From an uncultured Roseobacter sp. (GTDB taxonomy: Bacteria > Pseudomonadota > Alphaproteobacteria > Rhodobacterales > Rhodobacteraceae), in NCBI RefSeq assembly GCF_947492555.1, contig NZ_CANLNE010000002.1, forward strand, positions 1,045,501 to 1,109,500: a DNA stretch of 64,000 bases. Reading direction: 5' to 3'. The notes below the pieces were generated by a model, which ran no database searches, was not told the origin of the DNA, and was given only the letters and a program-made list of their open reading frames with translations. Shown in pieces: positions 29,054 through 38,051 of the stretch (positions are counted from its first letter, which is position 1; each line of letters begins with the position of its first letter). Position numbers and translations under genes: made by a program.

Positions 29054-29590
29054 ATGATCCGACTTGTTATCGCGCTTTCATTTGCCGGGCTGTTGTCCGC
29101 ATGCGTGGGAAAGCCCGCTCTGGAGGATGAGCCGCTGTCGTCCCGGCAACTGAACCTGGAAGAGTTCTTTGAGGGACGCGTTGTGGCATATGGCCAGTTT
29201 CAGGATATCTTTGGGACCGTCCGACGCCGCTTTGATGTTCAAATTGAGGGCACATGGGATGGAGAGACGCTGAAACTGGTGGAGGACTTTACCTATGAAG
29301 ATGGCAGTACGGAACAGCGGGTCTGGAGGCTGCAGAAGACCGGACCAGAGACATGGCGCGGCACCGCCCCGGGGGTGATCGGCGATGCCACGGGCGAGGA
29401 GCGGGGCGATACCTTTAACTGGCAATACACCATCGACCTGCCGGTGCCGGTGCCGGATGGCGCGTTGCGGGTGCGTTTCGATGACTGGATGTGGTTGCTG
29501 AGCGACACCCGCCTGCTCAATCGTGCGTATATGAAGAGATATGGCATCGATATCGGAGAGGTCATCATCACTTTCGAAAAGCAATCCTGA
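29054..29590 (+). CDS. DUF3833-type lipoprotein
   Basis: A 178-residue exported lipoprotein. The signal peptide MIRLVIALSFAGLLSAC ends in a lipobox (LSAC, cysteine at 17). The mature part reads NLEEFFEGRVVAYGQFQDIF and WRGTAPGVIGDATGEERGDTF, with GALRVRFDDWMWLLSD near the end; this is the DUF3833 family, often found near cyclopropane-fatty-acid genes, with no assigned function. It is divergent from ttcA and convergent with yidD (8 bases between stops). Confidence 0.82.
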   Translation: MIRLVIALSFAGLLSACVGKPALEDEPLSSRQLNLEEFFEGRVVAYGQFQDIFGTVRRRFDVQIEGTWDGETLKLVEDFTYEDGSTEQRVWRLQKTGPETWRGTAPGVIGDATGEERGDTFNWQYTIDLPVPVPDGALRVRFDDWMWLLSDTRLLNRAYMKRYGIDIGEVIITFEKQS

Positions 29591-29598
29591 CGGCGGGT

Positions 29599-29841
29599 CT
29601 ATCCAGCATCCTTTGATTTTGTCTCTGGTACCGGATCATATCCGCTGGCGCCCCCGGGATGACATCGCCCGATACGCCGGAGCGTCAGCCAGCCTCCTCT
29701 CACCGCACCGTGCTTTTCCAGACAGCCCAGTGCATATGCACTGCAGGTCGGTTGATAGCGGCAGTTGTGCCCGACCCAAGGGCTGAAAAGCAGCCGGTAG
29801 GCCCGTATCGGCAGCGCCATGATCTGCGCCATGAGTGTCAT
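29599..29841 (-). CDS. yidD: Membrane protein insertion efficiency factor YidD
   Basis: A small 80-residue membrane-associated protein that aids YidC-dependent insertion. The whole family signature is present: RLLFSPWVGHNCRYQPTCSA followed by YALGCLEKHGAVRGGWL, with three cysteines. Its ATG overlaps the rnpA stop (ATGA), the conserved rpmH-rnpA-yidD arrangement. Confidence 0.93.
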   Translation of the reverse strand: MTLMAQIMALPIRAYRLLFSPWVGHNCRYQPTCSAYALGCLEKHGAVRGGWLTLRRIGRCHPGGASGYDPVPETKSKDAG

Positions 29842-30251
29842 CTGGCCGGACCATGCAGTTTGCGCAGGGCGGTTTCGAGGTCAGCCCGCAACTTGTCAAA
29901 GGGCAGGGCGGTCGTGTGCTCGCGCCGCCCGATCAACACGTAATCCATCCCGTCGCGACCCTGATGCGTCAGGACCAGCCGTGCAGCTTCGCGTAACCGA
30001 CGCTTGGCGCGGTTCCGTGCCACCGCGTTGCCGACCTTCTTGGAGCAGGTGTACCCGACCCGTATACCCTGCGCGTCCCCGTCAGGACGTTTGCGCATCT
30101 GCAGGATAAAGCCCGGCATCGCAATTCGCCTGGCCCGCGCCGCGCGCTGGAAGTCCGCACGTTTCCTGAGCGTCTCCAGACGTAAAGAAACCGCCGGAAG
30201 CAGGTCTCCGGAGGCGGTTGTGCCCGGTGGAGACGCTTGCGGCGGTGTCAT
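29838..30251 (-). CDS. rnpA: Ribonuclease P protein component
   Basis: The protein subunit of RNase P, which matures tRNA 5' ends. The 137-residue product is rich in Arg/Lys, with KRADFQRAARARRIAMPGFI, GYTCSKKVGNAVARNRAKRR (the RNR signature) and LREAARL. It carries a proline/glycine-rich N-terminal extension before the core. It follows rpmH by 25 bases. Confidence 0.93.
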   Translation of the reverse strand: MTPPQASPPGTTASGDLLPAVSLRLETLRKRADFQRAARARRIAMPGFILQMRKRPDGDAQGIRVGYTCSKKVGNAVARNRAKRRLREAARLVLTHQGRDGMDYVLIGRREHTTALPFDKLRADLETALRKLHGPAR

Positions 30252-30276
30252 GTTCCCGACCTTGTCCGTAGCGCGA

Positions 30277-30411
30277 TCAGGCGCTCAGCGATTTCCGGCC
30301 CTGGGCGCGGCGCGCATTAATGATCTTGCGACCGGCTTTGGTGGCCATGCGCGCGCGGAAACCGTGGCGCCGCTTGCGCACGAGGTTGGAAGGTTGATAG
30401 GTGCGTTTCAT
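30277..30411 (-). CDS. rpmH: 50S ribosomal protein L34
   Basis: L34 is 44 residues, [20 protein letters not shown] followed by [20 protein letters not shown], a full-length match. The ATG at 30411 has GGAGACGGAG upstream; in-frame readings extending to 30588 cross the promoter region. It is the first gene of the rpmH-rnpA-yidD unit. Confidence 0.95.
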   Translation of the reverse strand: MKRTYQPSNLVRKRRHGFRARMATKAGRKIINARRAQGRKSLSA

Positions 30412-30722
30412 CGCTCCGTCTCCATGTCTGCTGCCCGGCGGCGCGGAATCGCGCGGCTGCCCGGTGTCATTCGAAGCCCGTGCTCTAAAGCGCTCTTGGC
30501 CCCAAGTCAAACCCCGAAGGCGGGAATATTGCCGCAGATTGCAATAATTTTGGACCAGGCAGGGTAAGGAGGCATCAACTTGTTTCAAATAGAGCCGTTT
30601 CGCGGGGTTAGGGCGGCGAAACCGTCACAGCCGATCAAGCGCCCGTGATGGGCCTATCGCCACGCGCCATAAGCCGTCATCTAGCAATTGAATTGAAACA
30701 CGCGCTCTGAGAGGACAGTGTA
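30412..30722. other. Divergent promoter region of rpmH and the VTT protein gene
   Basis: About 310 bases without a gene. On the minus strand, TTGACT (30505-30510) and TTTAGA (30484-30489) form a candidate rpmH promoter with 15 bases spacing. The + strand side holds GAGGACAG ahead of the 30723 ATG. Nothing else stands out. Confidence 0.4.
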
Positions 30723-31466
30723 ATGTCAGATATGACGGACAATCCCAAATCCGGGTCCAAATCAGGACTGATGCGCAATCTGCCCCTGATCGTGATCCTC
30801 GGTGTTGCCGCAGTCGGGGCATTCACACTGAAAGACTACATCAGTTTCGACGCCTTGCGTGACAACCGCGAAGCGCTGATTGCCTTTCGCGACAGCCACT
30901 TTGTGCTGACGACCCTGAGCTTTCTCGCGGCCTATATCGTGATAGTGGCGTTTTCCCTGCCGGGGGCGCTGATCGCGACCCTTACCGGTGGGTTCCTCTT
31001 TGGTACCTTTGGCGGCTCCGCTCTGAGTGTGACGGCGGCAACCATTGGTGCCACGGTGATCTTTCTGGCCGCGCGCTACGGGCTGGGCGAGAAGCTCAAG
31101 GCGCGCATGGATGCCTCGCAGGGCACAGTGCGCAAAATCAAGGAGGGCATTGATGAGAACCAGTGGTCGATGCTCTTTTTCCTGCGCCTCGTACCAGTAG
31201 TGCCCTTCTTCGTTGCCAATCTGGTGCCGGCGTTTCTGGCTGTGCCGCTGCACCGCTACGTGATCTCCACGTTCCTGGGCATCATTCCGGGGTCGCTGGT
31301 CTACTCTTCGGTCGGTGCCGGGTTGGGGGCGGTGTTTGAGCGGGGGGAAAGCCCCAACCTCGGCGTCATCTTCGAACCGCACATCCTACTGCCCATTCTG
31401 GGACTTTGCCTGTTGTCCCTGCTGCCCGTAATGATCAAGGCCGTGACCGGCAAGAAAGACCTCTGA
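30723..31466 (+). CDS. TVP38/TMEM64 (VTT/DedA-related) membrane protein
   Basis: A 247-residue inner-membrane protein with about six hydrophobic segments. Family features are LPGALIATLTGGFLFGTFGG and the FFLRLVPVVPFFVANLVPAF block with its conserved arginine and proline. VTT proteins are thought to be lipid scramblases or flippases; the bacterial substrate is not known. The next gene follows after three bases, as often seen for this protein with a pyridine nucleotide-disulfide oxidoreductase. Confidence 0.88.
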   Translation: MSDMTDNPKSGSKSGLMRNLPLIVILGVAAVGAFTLKDYISFDALRDNREALIAFRDSHFVLTTLSFLAAYIVIVAFSLPGALIATLTGGFLFGTFGGSALSVTAATIGATVIFLAARYGLGEKLKARMDASQGTVRKIKEGIDENQWSMLFFLRLVPVVPFFVANLVPAFLAVPLHRYVISTFLGIIPGSLVYSSVGAGLGAVFERGESPNLGVIFEPHILLPILGLCLLSLLPVMIKAVTGKKDL

Positions 31467-31469
31467 CCC

Positions 31470-32888
31470 ATGACCCGTCTCAAGACAGATATCCTGATCA
31501 TTGGCGCGGGGTCCGGTGGGCTTTCGGTTGCTGCCGGTGCCGTGCAGATGGGCGCCGACGTGGTCTTGCTTGAGGGTCATAAGATGGGGGGCGATTGCCT
31601 CAACTATGGCTGTGTGCCGTCCAAAGCGCTGATTGCGAGCGGCAAGGCCGCCTATGCGCAGCGCCACGCCGAACAGTATGGTGTGGCGAACGCGCCCGGT
31701 GCGGCGGACTATGCGGCGGCCAAGGATCACGTGGCCGACGTGATTGCACAGATCGAACCCGTGGACAGCCAGGAGCGGTTCGAGGGGCTTGGCGTCAAGG
31801 TCATACGGGAATTCGGGCATTTTATCTCCTCCAACGAAGTGCAGGCGGGCGACACGGTGATCACGGCGCGGCGTATCGTGATTGCGACCGGGTCCTCACC
31901 GCTGGTCCCGCCGATCCCCGGATTGGAAAATGTGCCATATGAGACCAATGAGACGTTGTTTGACCTGCGCGAGCCCCCCGAACACCTGCTGATCATCGGC
32001 GGTGGTCCGATCGGGATGGAAATGGCGCAGGCCCATGTGCGCCTGGGCAGCAAGGTCACCGTGATCGAAGGCGCCAAGGCGCTTGGGAAAGACGACCCTG
32101 AACTGGCAGCGGTGGTGCTGAGCAGCCTGCGCGACGAAGGCGTCGTGATCGAAGAAAACGCGAAAGCCGCCGAGATCAGGGGCAAACCCGGCGCCATCGA
32201 GGTGGTGACGGAGGACGGCCGCCGGATCAAGGGCACCCACCTGCTGATGGCGGTGGGGCGCAAGACCAACACCGACAAGCTGAATCTCGACGCGGCGGGC
32301 ATAAAGACCACAAAAACCGGCGTGAAGGTGGATGCCAGCCTGCGCACGACCAACCGCAAGGTCTATGCCATCGGGGACGCGGCAGGCGGTCTGCAGTTCA
32401 CCCATGTCGCGGGGTACCACGCAGGGGTCATCATCCGGTCGATGCTGTTTGCCTTGCCCTCCAGGGCCAAGACGGCGCATATCCCTTGGGCGACCTATAC
32501 CGATCCTGAACTGGCGCAAGTCGGCATGACCGAAGCCGACGCCAAGAAGGCGCACGGCAGCAAGCTGGAGGTTGTGCGCTTTCACTACGATCACAACGAC
32601 CGGGCGATTGCCGAGCGCAAGACCAAGGGGTTCATCAAGGTGATGGTGGTCAAGGGGCGCCCGGTGGGGGCCTCCATCGTCGGATATCAGGCAGGTGAAT
32701 TGATCAACCTCTGGGCCCTTGCCCTGGCCAACGGCATGAAGATGAGCCAGATCGCCGCGATGGTCGCGCCCTATCCCACGATCGGAGAGATCAACAAGCG
32801 CGCCGCAGGGGCCTATTTCAGCCCGCGGCTCTTTGACAGCCCCATGGTCAAACGGATTGTAGGGCTTGTTCAACGCCTCGTGCCGTGA
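31470..32888 (+). CDS. Flavin disulfide oxidoreductase (mercuric reductase / dihydrolipoamide dehydrogenase-like)
   Basis: A 472-residue class I pyridine nucleotide-disulfide oxidoreductase. FAD binding is at IIGAGSGGLSV, the redox pair is Cys43/Cys48 in GGDCLNYGCVPSK, the NAD(P)H fold is at IIGGGPIGMEMAQAHV, and the second FAD motif is YAIGDAAGG. The C-terminal catalytic His-Glu pair of dihydrolipoamide dehydrogenase is replaced: VAPYPTIGE has Ala where His is expected. It also lacks an N-terminal HMA domain, so it is not a typical MerA. The substrate is unknown. It is co-transcribed with the membrane protein upstream and a kinase downstream. Confidence 0.88.
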   Translation: MTRLKTDILIIGAGSGGLSVAAGAVQMGADVVLLEGHKMGGDCLNYGCVPSKALIASGKAAYAQRHAEQYGVANAPGAADYAAAKDHVADVIAQIEPVDSQERFEGLGVKVIREFGHFISSNEVQAGDTVITARRIVIATGSSPLVPPIPGLENVPYETNETLFDLREPPEHLLIIGGGPIGMEMAQAHVRLGSKVTVIEGAKALGKDDPELAAVVLSSLRDEGVVIEENAKAAEIRGKPGAIEVVTEDGRRIKGTHLLMAVGRKTNTDKLNLDAAGIKTTKTGVKVDASLRTTNRKVYAIGDAAGGLQFTHVAGYHAGVIIRSMLFALPSRAKTAHIPWATYTDPELAQVGMTEADAKKAHGSKLEVVRFHYDHNDRAIAERKTKGFIKVMVVKGRPVGASIVGYQAGELINLWALALANGMKMSQIAAMVAPYPTIGEINKRAAGAYFSPRLFDSPMVKRIVGLVQRLVP

Positions 32889-32901
32889 AACGCTAACGCC
32901 T

Positions 32902-34329
32902 ATGTTCAATTCGCTCTCAGGACGTCTGGTTATCTTGACCACCATCTTCGTGATGTTGGCCGAGGTCCTGATCTTCGTGCCGTCGATTGCACGGTTCCGC
33001 GAAGACTACCTGATGAACCGGCTGGAACGGGCACAGATTGCATCATTGGCCCTGTTGGCCGACGACATGATCGACCGCGAGCTGGAGGCTGAGCTGCTGG
33101 AAAACGCGGGCGTCTTCAACGTAGTGCTGCGCCGTGACCAGGTGCGGCAACTCATGCTCGCCTCGCAACTGCCGCAACCGATCTCACAGACCTTTGACAT
33201 GCGCGAGGACGGGGCCGCCGTTCTGATCCGCGATGCATTGACCCGCTTTGTCGCCCCCGAGAACGAAGTCATCCGCGTGATTGGCGCGCCGGTCCGCGAT
33301 GCCGGGCTGCTGATCGAGATCACGATGGAAACCACCCCCCTGCGGGAAGCGATGATCGACTACGGCATCCGTATTCTGATCCTGTCGGCGGTGATTTCGA
33401 TCTTCACGGCCTTTTTGCTGTTCATTGCGATGCGTGCCTTGCTGCTGAAGCCCATCAAGGGCGTGGTTGGACACATGCAGAACTATGCCCAAGCGCCGGA
33501 AGATGCGCGCCGGATCATTACACCGTCGGCGAGCGTGACGGAACTGCGTGAGGCGGAAGAGGCCTTGCAAACACTGGAGACCGACCTGACCCAGGCATTG
33601 CGGCAGAAAGACCGGCTGGCGCAACTGGGCAGTGCCGTCAGCAAGATCAGTCACGACCTGCGTAATATCCTTACCTCCGCACAGCTTTTCACCGATCGGA
33701 TCGAAATGAGTGAAGACCCGACGGTCAAACGCATGGCTCCGAAGCTGGTCAGCAGCATTACGAGGGCCGTGCATCTGTGCGAAAGTACTCTTGCCTTCGG
33801 CAAAGCCGAAGAGCCAAGCCCCACATTGACCATGTTGCCCCTGGCGGATCTGGTCGAAGAGGTGATCGACAGTGAACGGCTCGCCGTGGGCGAGGCCGAT
33901 GTCAGTTTCGCTTGTGCCGTGCCTTTCGGAATGATGGTGCGCGCGGATCCGGAACAGTTGTACCGTGTTCTGGCCAATCTCATCCGCAACGCCCGTCAGG
34001 CCTTGGTGTCAACAGGGACAGCTGGAGAGATCAGCGTGGATGCGCGCGAAGATGACGAAGCCTGGTGGATTGATGTCACCGACACGGGGCCGGGATTGCC
34101 CGCAAAGGCGCAGGAGCACCTCTTTACGCCATTTCAGGGGGGCGCCCGCAAAGGTGGCTCCGGTCTCGGTCTTGCGATTTCTGCGGAATTGATCCGCGGG
34201 CACGGCGGGACATTGGAGCTTGCCAGAACCGGACAGGATGGCACCTGTTTCACGATTTGCCTGCCGAAAGGCGACGGGACGATGACGTCAAGTGGTAAGG
34301 TAGAGGCGCAATCCGAAGTCATCGCCTAG
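32902..34329 (+). CDS. Membrane sensor histidine kinase
   Basis: A 475-residue kinase with a first membrane segment (VILTTIFVMLAEVLIFVPSI), a periplasmic sensor region to about residue 155, a second segment (ILILSAVISIFTAFLLFIAM), a HAMP-like linker, and a coiled stretch before the H-box KISHDLRNILTSAQ. The ATPase part has LIRNARQAL (N-box), DTGPGLP (G1) and GGSGLGLAI (G2). No response regulator lies next to it, so its partner is encoded elsewhere. ATG 32902 is 13 bases after the oxidoreductase stop; an in-frame codon at 32866 overlaps that gene. Confidence 0.9.
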   Translation: MFNSLSGRLVILTTIFVMLAEVLIFVPSIARFREDYLMNRLERAQIASLALLADDMIDRELEAELLENAGVFNVVLRRDQVRQLMLASQLPQPISQTFDMREDGAAVLIRDALTRFVAPENEVIRVIGAPVRDAGLLIEITMETTPLREAMIDYGIRILILSAVISIFTAFLLFIAMRALLLKPIKGVVGHMQNYAQAPEDARRIITPSASVTELREAEEALQTLETDLTQALRQKDRLAQLGSAVSKISHDLRNILTSAQLFTDRIEMSEDPTVKRMAPKLVSSITRAVHLCESTLAFGKAEEPSPTLTMLPLADLVEEVIDSERLAVGEADVSFACAVPFGMMVRADPEQLYRVLANLIRNARQALVSTGTAGEISVDAREDDEAWWIDVTDTGPGLPAKAQEHLFTPFQGGARKGGSGLGLAISAELIRGHGGTLELARTGQDGTCFTICLPKGDGTMTSSGKVEAQSEVIA

Positions 34330-34414
34330 AGCTGCCGAGATGGTGTGCGTTTGTAAAGACCAGCGATGTCTGAAATCATAACTCTACGTGAACTGAATTT
34401 TCTACTGATTGGGC

Positions 34415-34443
34415 TTGCATAAACCGGCCCACGGCACTAAACC
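34415..34443 (+). promoter_or_regulatory. Candidate tRNA-Arg promoter
   Basis: TTGCAT (34415-34420) and TAAACC (34438-34443) are 17 bases apart and end 10 bases before the mature tRNA 5' end. Position and spacing fit a sigma-70 tRNA promoter; the -10 match is moderate. Confidence 0.45.
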
Positions 34444-34453
34444 GCGCGACAGT

Positions 34454-34530
34454 GGACCGATAGCTCAGCTGGATAGAGTACTTGACTACGAATCAAGGGG
34501 TCGGGGGTTCGAATCCTCCTCGGTCCGCCA
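34454..34530 (+). tRNA. tRNA-Arg (anticodon ACG)
   Basis: A complete 77-base cloverleaf. The acceptor GGACCGA pairs with TCGGTCC, followed by discriminator G and an encoded CCA. The D-arm holds AGCTCAGCTGGATAGAGT, the anticodon stem TTGA/TCAA encloses CTACGAA with anticodon ACG (read as ICG after deamination), and the T-arm has GGTTCGAATCC. It marks the point where the window changes from core to accessory DNA. I saw no second copy of its 3' end in the window. Confidence 0.96.
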
Positions 34531-35122
34531 TTTTAATTTTTGTGAGGCGACACATAGTTTTTCCTATTGCGCCAAACTCTTTCCTATTTTGAAGTTCTCC
34601 GCTTCCCATCCGTAGGCTCGCTTGTTTCGCTTAACCCCGTTTCCTAACCGGAAAATCGGGGGTGATTTGAAGGTCAGACGGCGAAGCCGCCTGCTCCTGC
34701 AAATCTGCCACGTGGCGAACGCGGAGGGGGGCGAGACAGGACAAATCGACAAGGTTGGTGCGGCCCGCAGGCGAAGCCGAGGACACGGCCTTGTCTATTT
34801 GTCTTGTCCGAGGGGGGAGGCTGCGCCTCCACCCTAACGGCGAAGGGCGTTTGGCTTGTCCAAATCCCCTGAGCCTGCTGCTTGCACTTGAGATCGGCTC
34901 GACAGAATCTGTCCGGAGGGCGGATTGCGGACGTTCGCTGCGTTGGCAATCCTGATCAGTTTTAGTGAAAAAGCCGACATCGAACACGTTTGATTCAGCA
35001 TCCTGAAACCATCTGATTTTGGGAACCAAGTTACTCTGATTGATGGCGCTTCGACGTCGGGCACTTTATCATAAAGGCTAACTCGCCCTTTCGAACGAAC
35101 TTGTAAGAAGTTGAGATCATCA
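34531..35122. other. Gene-free stretch with inverted repeats after tRNA-Arg
   Basis: About 590 bases with no convincing gene. GGACAAATCGACAAGG (34739-34754) is matched, with one mismatch, by CCTTGTCTATTTGTC (34789-34803) as an inverted repeat, and GGAGGC/GCCTCC forms a small hairpin near 34820. Around 34922-34942 the motif GCGGACGTTCGCTGCG resembles the end of the diverged repeats at 38297 and 43089. This could be a dispersed Roseobacter intergenic element or a structured RNA; I cannot decide. Confidence 0.4.
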
Positions 35123-36870
35123 ATGCCTGCGACCACACGTCAAACCGCCGGACCGGGCTTCAACTTCGAAGATCTAACTTCTGCTTGGTTAATTTCTAAG
35201 ATGTTGCTCGGACAAAGGCTTCAAGGTGTCGGGACGGAAGGCGCAATTTTGCAGTCTCAGACGAGTTCAATGGCTGGATCATCGATGACCTTTTGGTTTC
35301 GACTCAAGACGGGGCCAGTCATCTTGCAATCTCATGCAAGAGTAACGTTCAAGTGTCGCGCAATGGATTGCCAAAGGATTTTGTGGAGCTCGCCTGGAAA
35401 CAATGGAGTAATGGCGACGGCTTAATGCAAAGAAACACGGACTGCTTGGGTCTTGTAACTAGGGGGAGGCATCCCGCATTCGATCCTGTTTGGGCAGATA
35501 TTACCAACTGGGCGAAAAGCTCCGATGAGGAACTCGCTCTGTCTAGAATAAGAGCCACCAGCATACACTCAAGCATTTTTGACAGTATCAAAAGCCCGAA
35601 CGGTTCAGCTGTGGCAACAGATCATGAAACGCTTCGATTGGTACAGCGGATAACAGTGGTGCCACTTGATTTCCAGCTGGATCATTCATCGTCGGAGGCG
35701 GAGGCAGTTAGCCGTTGCCGTCAGTTAATTCAAAGCGGCACACAACAAGAGGCAGAAGATGTCTGGAAGGCACTAGTCCAGATCGCTGAGGAAACTCGAG
35801 TGGGCACTGGAACGATTGCCATCGGTGAAGTCTGGAACAAGTTTCGTCTCAGCTACGATCTGAAAGATCTTCCCAACTTTGAAAGCTCTTGGGATTCGTT
35901 GAGAGCCTTATCCCGAGACAGCCAAGCCGGGATACAAAGTGAGTTACCCTCCGGCCTTTCCTTACCACGTTCGGTAGCAAAGGACGCTCTTAGAGACCTA
36001 TTGGCAACCCATCGAGTGACCGTGGTTGTTGGAGATTCCGGAACGGGAAAATCAGCCCTTGTAAAAAGTACGCTTGATGAGAAATTCCCCACCGCTAGTC
36101 AGATATGGCTTGGCCCTGAGCATGTCAAAGCACTCACTTCGGAAGTGGGACGCAGGAAAATGGGCGTCGTCCACGATCTGGCCAGTGTCCTTACGGCGGC
36201 ACGAAGCCGAGCCAACGTGCTGGTTTTGGATGCGATCGAAAAACTCGATCTGGATGCATTGTCACGCGCTAATAAGCTCATCGGTGAGCTTTTGAACCAA
36301 GCAGAACGTGAACCAAGGGACTTCTGGCGCATTGTGGTTGTCTGTCAGACAGAAGCCTGGCGCGAGCGGGTTCAAATGGAGTTGAAACAGTACTCCAAAA
36401 CCACGCTCCCCTTAGCAACGATTCAACCAGCTGAAGTCAAGGAAGCTCTTCGTTCTAGCGCTGAGCTAAGATGGCTCTCGTTCCGAGAGGAAGCAGTTTC
36501 CGCTCTCACCAACCTGCAAACAATAAGCTGGGTAATGAGAGCGGCTGGAGTGTTTGATGAGGCCAATGATGAGCTAACTATACCCACTGCGTTTGTCGAC
36601 GGTATCTGGCAATTTTGGACAGAAGGTCAAGTTGGTCCACAAAACCTCTTAATCCGCCTTGCAGAGCGAGAGGCCAATTTTGAGCGTAGCTTTGCGATAA
36701 GTGAATTAGATGCCACCGACGCGCAAATTTTCCAGCAGAAGACTCAGTATTTACCCTTAAGAAAGAACCACCGAAACCGAATAGTGTTCGAACATGATCT
36801 TGCCGCTGAATGGGTTAGATTTCAAAGACTCAAGGAGATTTCGCACGATATCGACAGCTGGTCACCGCTG
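35123..36870 (+). pseudogene. Broken nuclease-STAND NTPase gene (Avs-like defence relic)
   Basis: The first part (ATG 35123) reads GPGFNFEDLTSAWLISKMLL in one frame up to about 35265. The homologous continuation NGWIIDDLLVSTQDG and AISCKSNVQVS lies in the frame one base back, so a single-base deletion near 35262-35270 is inferred. DD...SCK looks like a PD-(D/E)xK nuclease (Cap4/DUF4297 style). An NTPase with Walker A VVGDSGTGKSALVKST (near 36025) and Walker B VLVLDAIEKLD follows. Such proteins normally exceed 1000 residues with a long sensor region; here similarity stops at about 36870 inside DNA of a transporter gene. Base composition is AT-rich. The defence link is inference from domain order. 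Confidence 0.65.
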
Positions 36871-37175
36871 GCGGATACCCGCTGTATCCCCCAGGCCAGA
36901 AGGCTGAAAGGTAAAGCGAAGTTCAGAACACCCAAAAGCAGGATGAAACACAGGGTTTTCTGGTCGTTGATCGCCAGATCTGCGGGGCGAGTGACGGCGA
37001 CGACTGCCAGAAGCGCTAGCGCGCCAATACCGATGCGTCCAGCTGCGACGGTGAATGGGCCGTATTGCTCCAACGCCACAGCCATTGACATGAACGCGCC
37101 TCCCCACACGAAGCTGAGGAACAAAAGGGCCGCCCAGTTGCGGAGGGTGGGTGTATTGTGGGCGGCTTCTGTCAT
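36850..37175 (-). pseudogene. Truncated DMT/EamA-family transporter, N-terminal part
   Basis: The start (MTEAAHNTPTLRNWAALLFL) and the first ~105 residues match an EamA-type drug/metabolite transporter: SFVWGGAFMSMAVALEQYGP, RIGIGALALLAVVAV and ILLLGVLNFALPFSLLAWG. A full protein has about 290 residues and ten membrane segments. Here the reading passes into unrelated sequence (SISCEISLSL) that belongs to the convergent NTPase relic. Both genes are cut at the same place, so 36850-36880 is a recombination or deletion junction. Confidence 0.75.
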
Positions 37176-37586
37176 ATCTTGGCAATCGGTTGGGGATTGT
37201 TGTCCTTATGAGCCGTTTGCATGTCGGCCGCCAGCCCTGGCACCGAGGCTGGCGCCATCTATTGGCCTGACCACTACCTTTGGCTCTTTCTAGACCTAAA
37301 ACTGCAGCGCGGCATCGTAAGCTATCGGTTCAATTGCGCAGTTGAGATTGGCCCCTACGAGACATTCACCGGGTCCGGCCACGCCGCAGTGCCGCCCGTC
37401 AGACCGGGCTTTCGCTGCACCCGCGAAATCGAGCCGGCAGCGAACTGGTGATCTGCGGGACCAGGTAGACACTTAGTATATGGCCCGCCGGTCTGGCGCT
37501 GCGACGGGCCGGGACTGACGCAAGACTTGCGCTCGTAGCAGACCCGCCTCAACATGACGGTAGAGTTCTTCAAGGAGGTAGTCGTA
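37176..37586. other. Gene-free stretch upstream of the transporter fragment
   Basis: About 410 bases. It contains the former promoter side of the transporter fragment and the leader of the 37587 gene. One + strand open frame (37221-37451) has no recognisable features and no good ribosome-binding site, so I do not call it. A GGCCCG/CGGGCC dyad lies around 37482-37510. Confidence 0.35.
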
Positions 37587-38051
37587 ATGCGAGCAGTGGT
37601 TGGCGCATTTATTTCAGTTTTCTTAAGCACCACTTTTGCATTCGCAGCCTCACCTGAGGCGCAAGAGTTGATCGACCGCGCAGCTACAGATTGCCGGTCA
37701 TTCGAAAATGGCGAGTTTGACGCGGGCGATGCGGTGACCGAGATAGGGCTTAGCTCGCAATTCGGTACCGTAGAAGCGGAGCTTGTTGATGAAAGCAAAT
37801 ATGCCTGTTCTTCCGCTGCTTCACTTTACTGCGGTACCGTCGGCTGTATGCTAAATTTGATTGTGGACGGAACGGTCAGAGCGTGGCAGGCAACTGGCTG
37901 GAGGCTCATCGAATGGGGTCCCGATCAGATTCTATTGATCGGTCGCGATGGTGGCTGGTGTGGCGGTTCAGGCGCTGAGGTCTGCTATGAAGCGCTTGTT
38001 TGGAACAACGGCAGAATACTGACAGTAGGACCTGCTCCGGAAAGCCGATAA
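37587..38051 (+). CDS. Exported cysteine-containing protein of unknown function
   Basis: A 154-residue protein not recognised by family. ATG 37587 has a strong AAGGAGGT (37572-37579) upstream. The N-terminus is a signal peptide (MRAVVGAFISVFLSTTFAFA). The mature part begins SPEAQELIDRAATDCRSFEN and contains about six cysteines (CSSAASLYCGTVGCML and WCGGSGAEVC), suggesting disulfides in the periplasm. The pattern LIVDGTVRAWQATGWRLIEW looks like a small beta-rich fold. It stands alone between gene-free regions. Confidence 0.75.
   Translation: MRAVVGAFISVFLSTTFAFAASPEAQELIDRAATDCRSFENGEFDAGDAVTEIGLSSQFGTVEAELVDESKYACSSAASLYCGTVGCMLNLIVDGTVRAWQATGWRLIEWGPDQILLIGRDGGWCGGSGAEVCYEALVWNNGRILTVGPAPESR

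Noticed and set aside
34631-35029. 132-codon minus-strand frame after tRNA-Arg
   Set aside because: Low-complexity Ser/Arg/Pro content coincident with the inverted repeats; no start signal or family.
35293-36870. Calling the NTPase as an intact gene starting at 35293
   Set aside because: That start lies in the middle of the nuclease-like domain; the missing first part is readable upstream in another frame.
36871-37293. Continuation of the NTPase frame to 37293
   Set aside because: The frame stays open only because it is antisense to the DMT transporter fragment; residues after about 36870 are a shadow.
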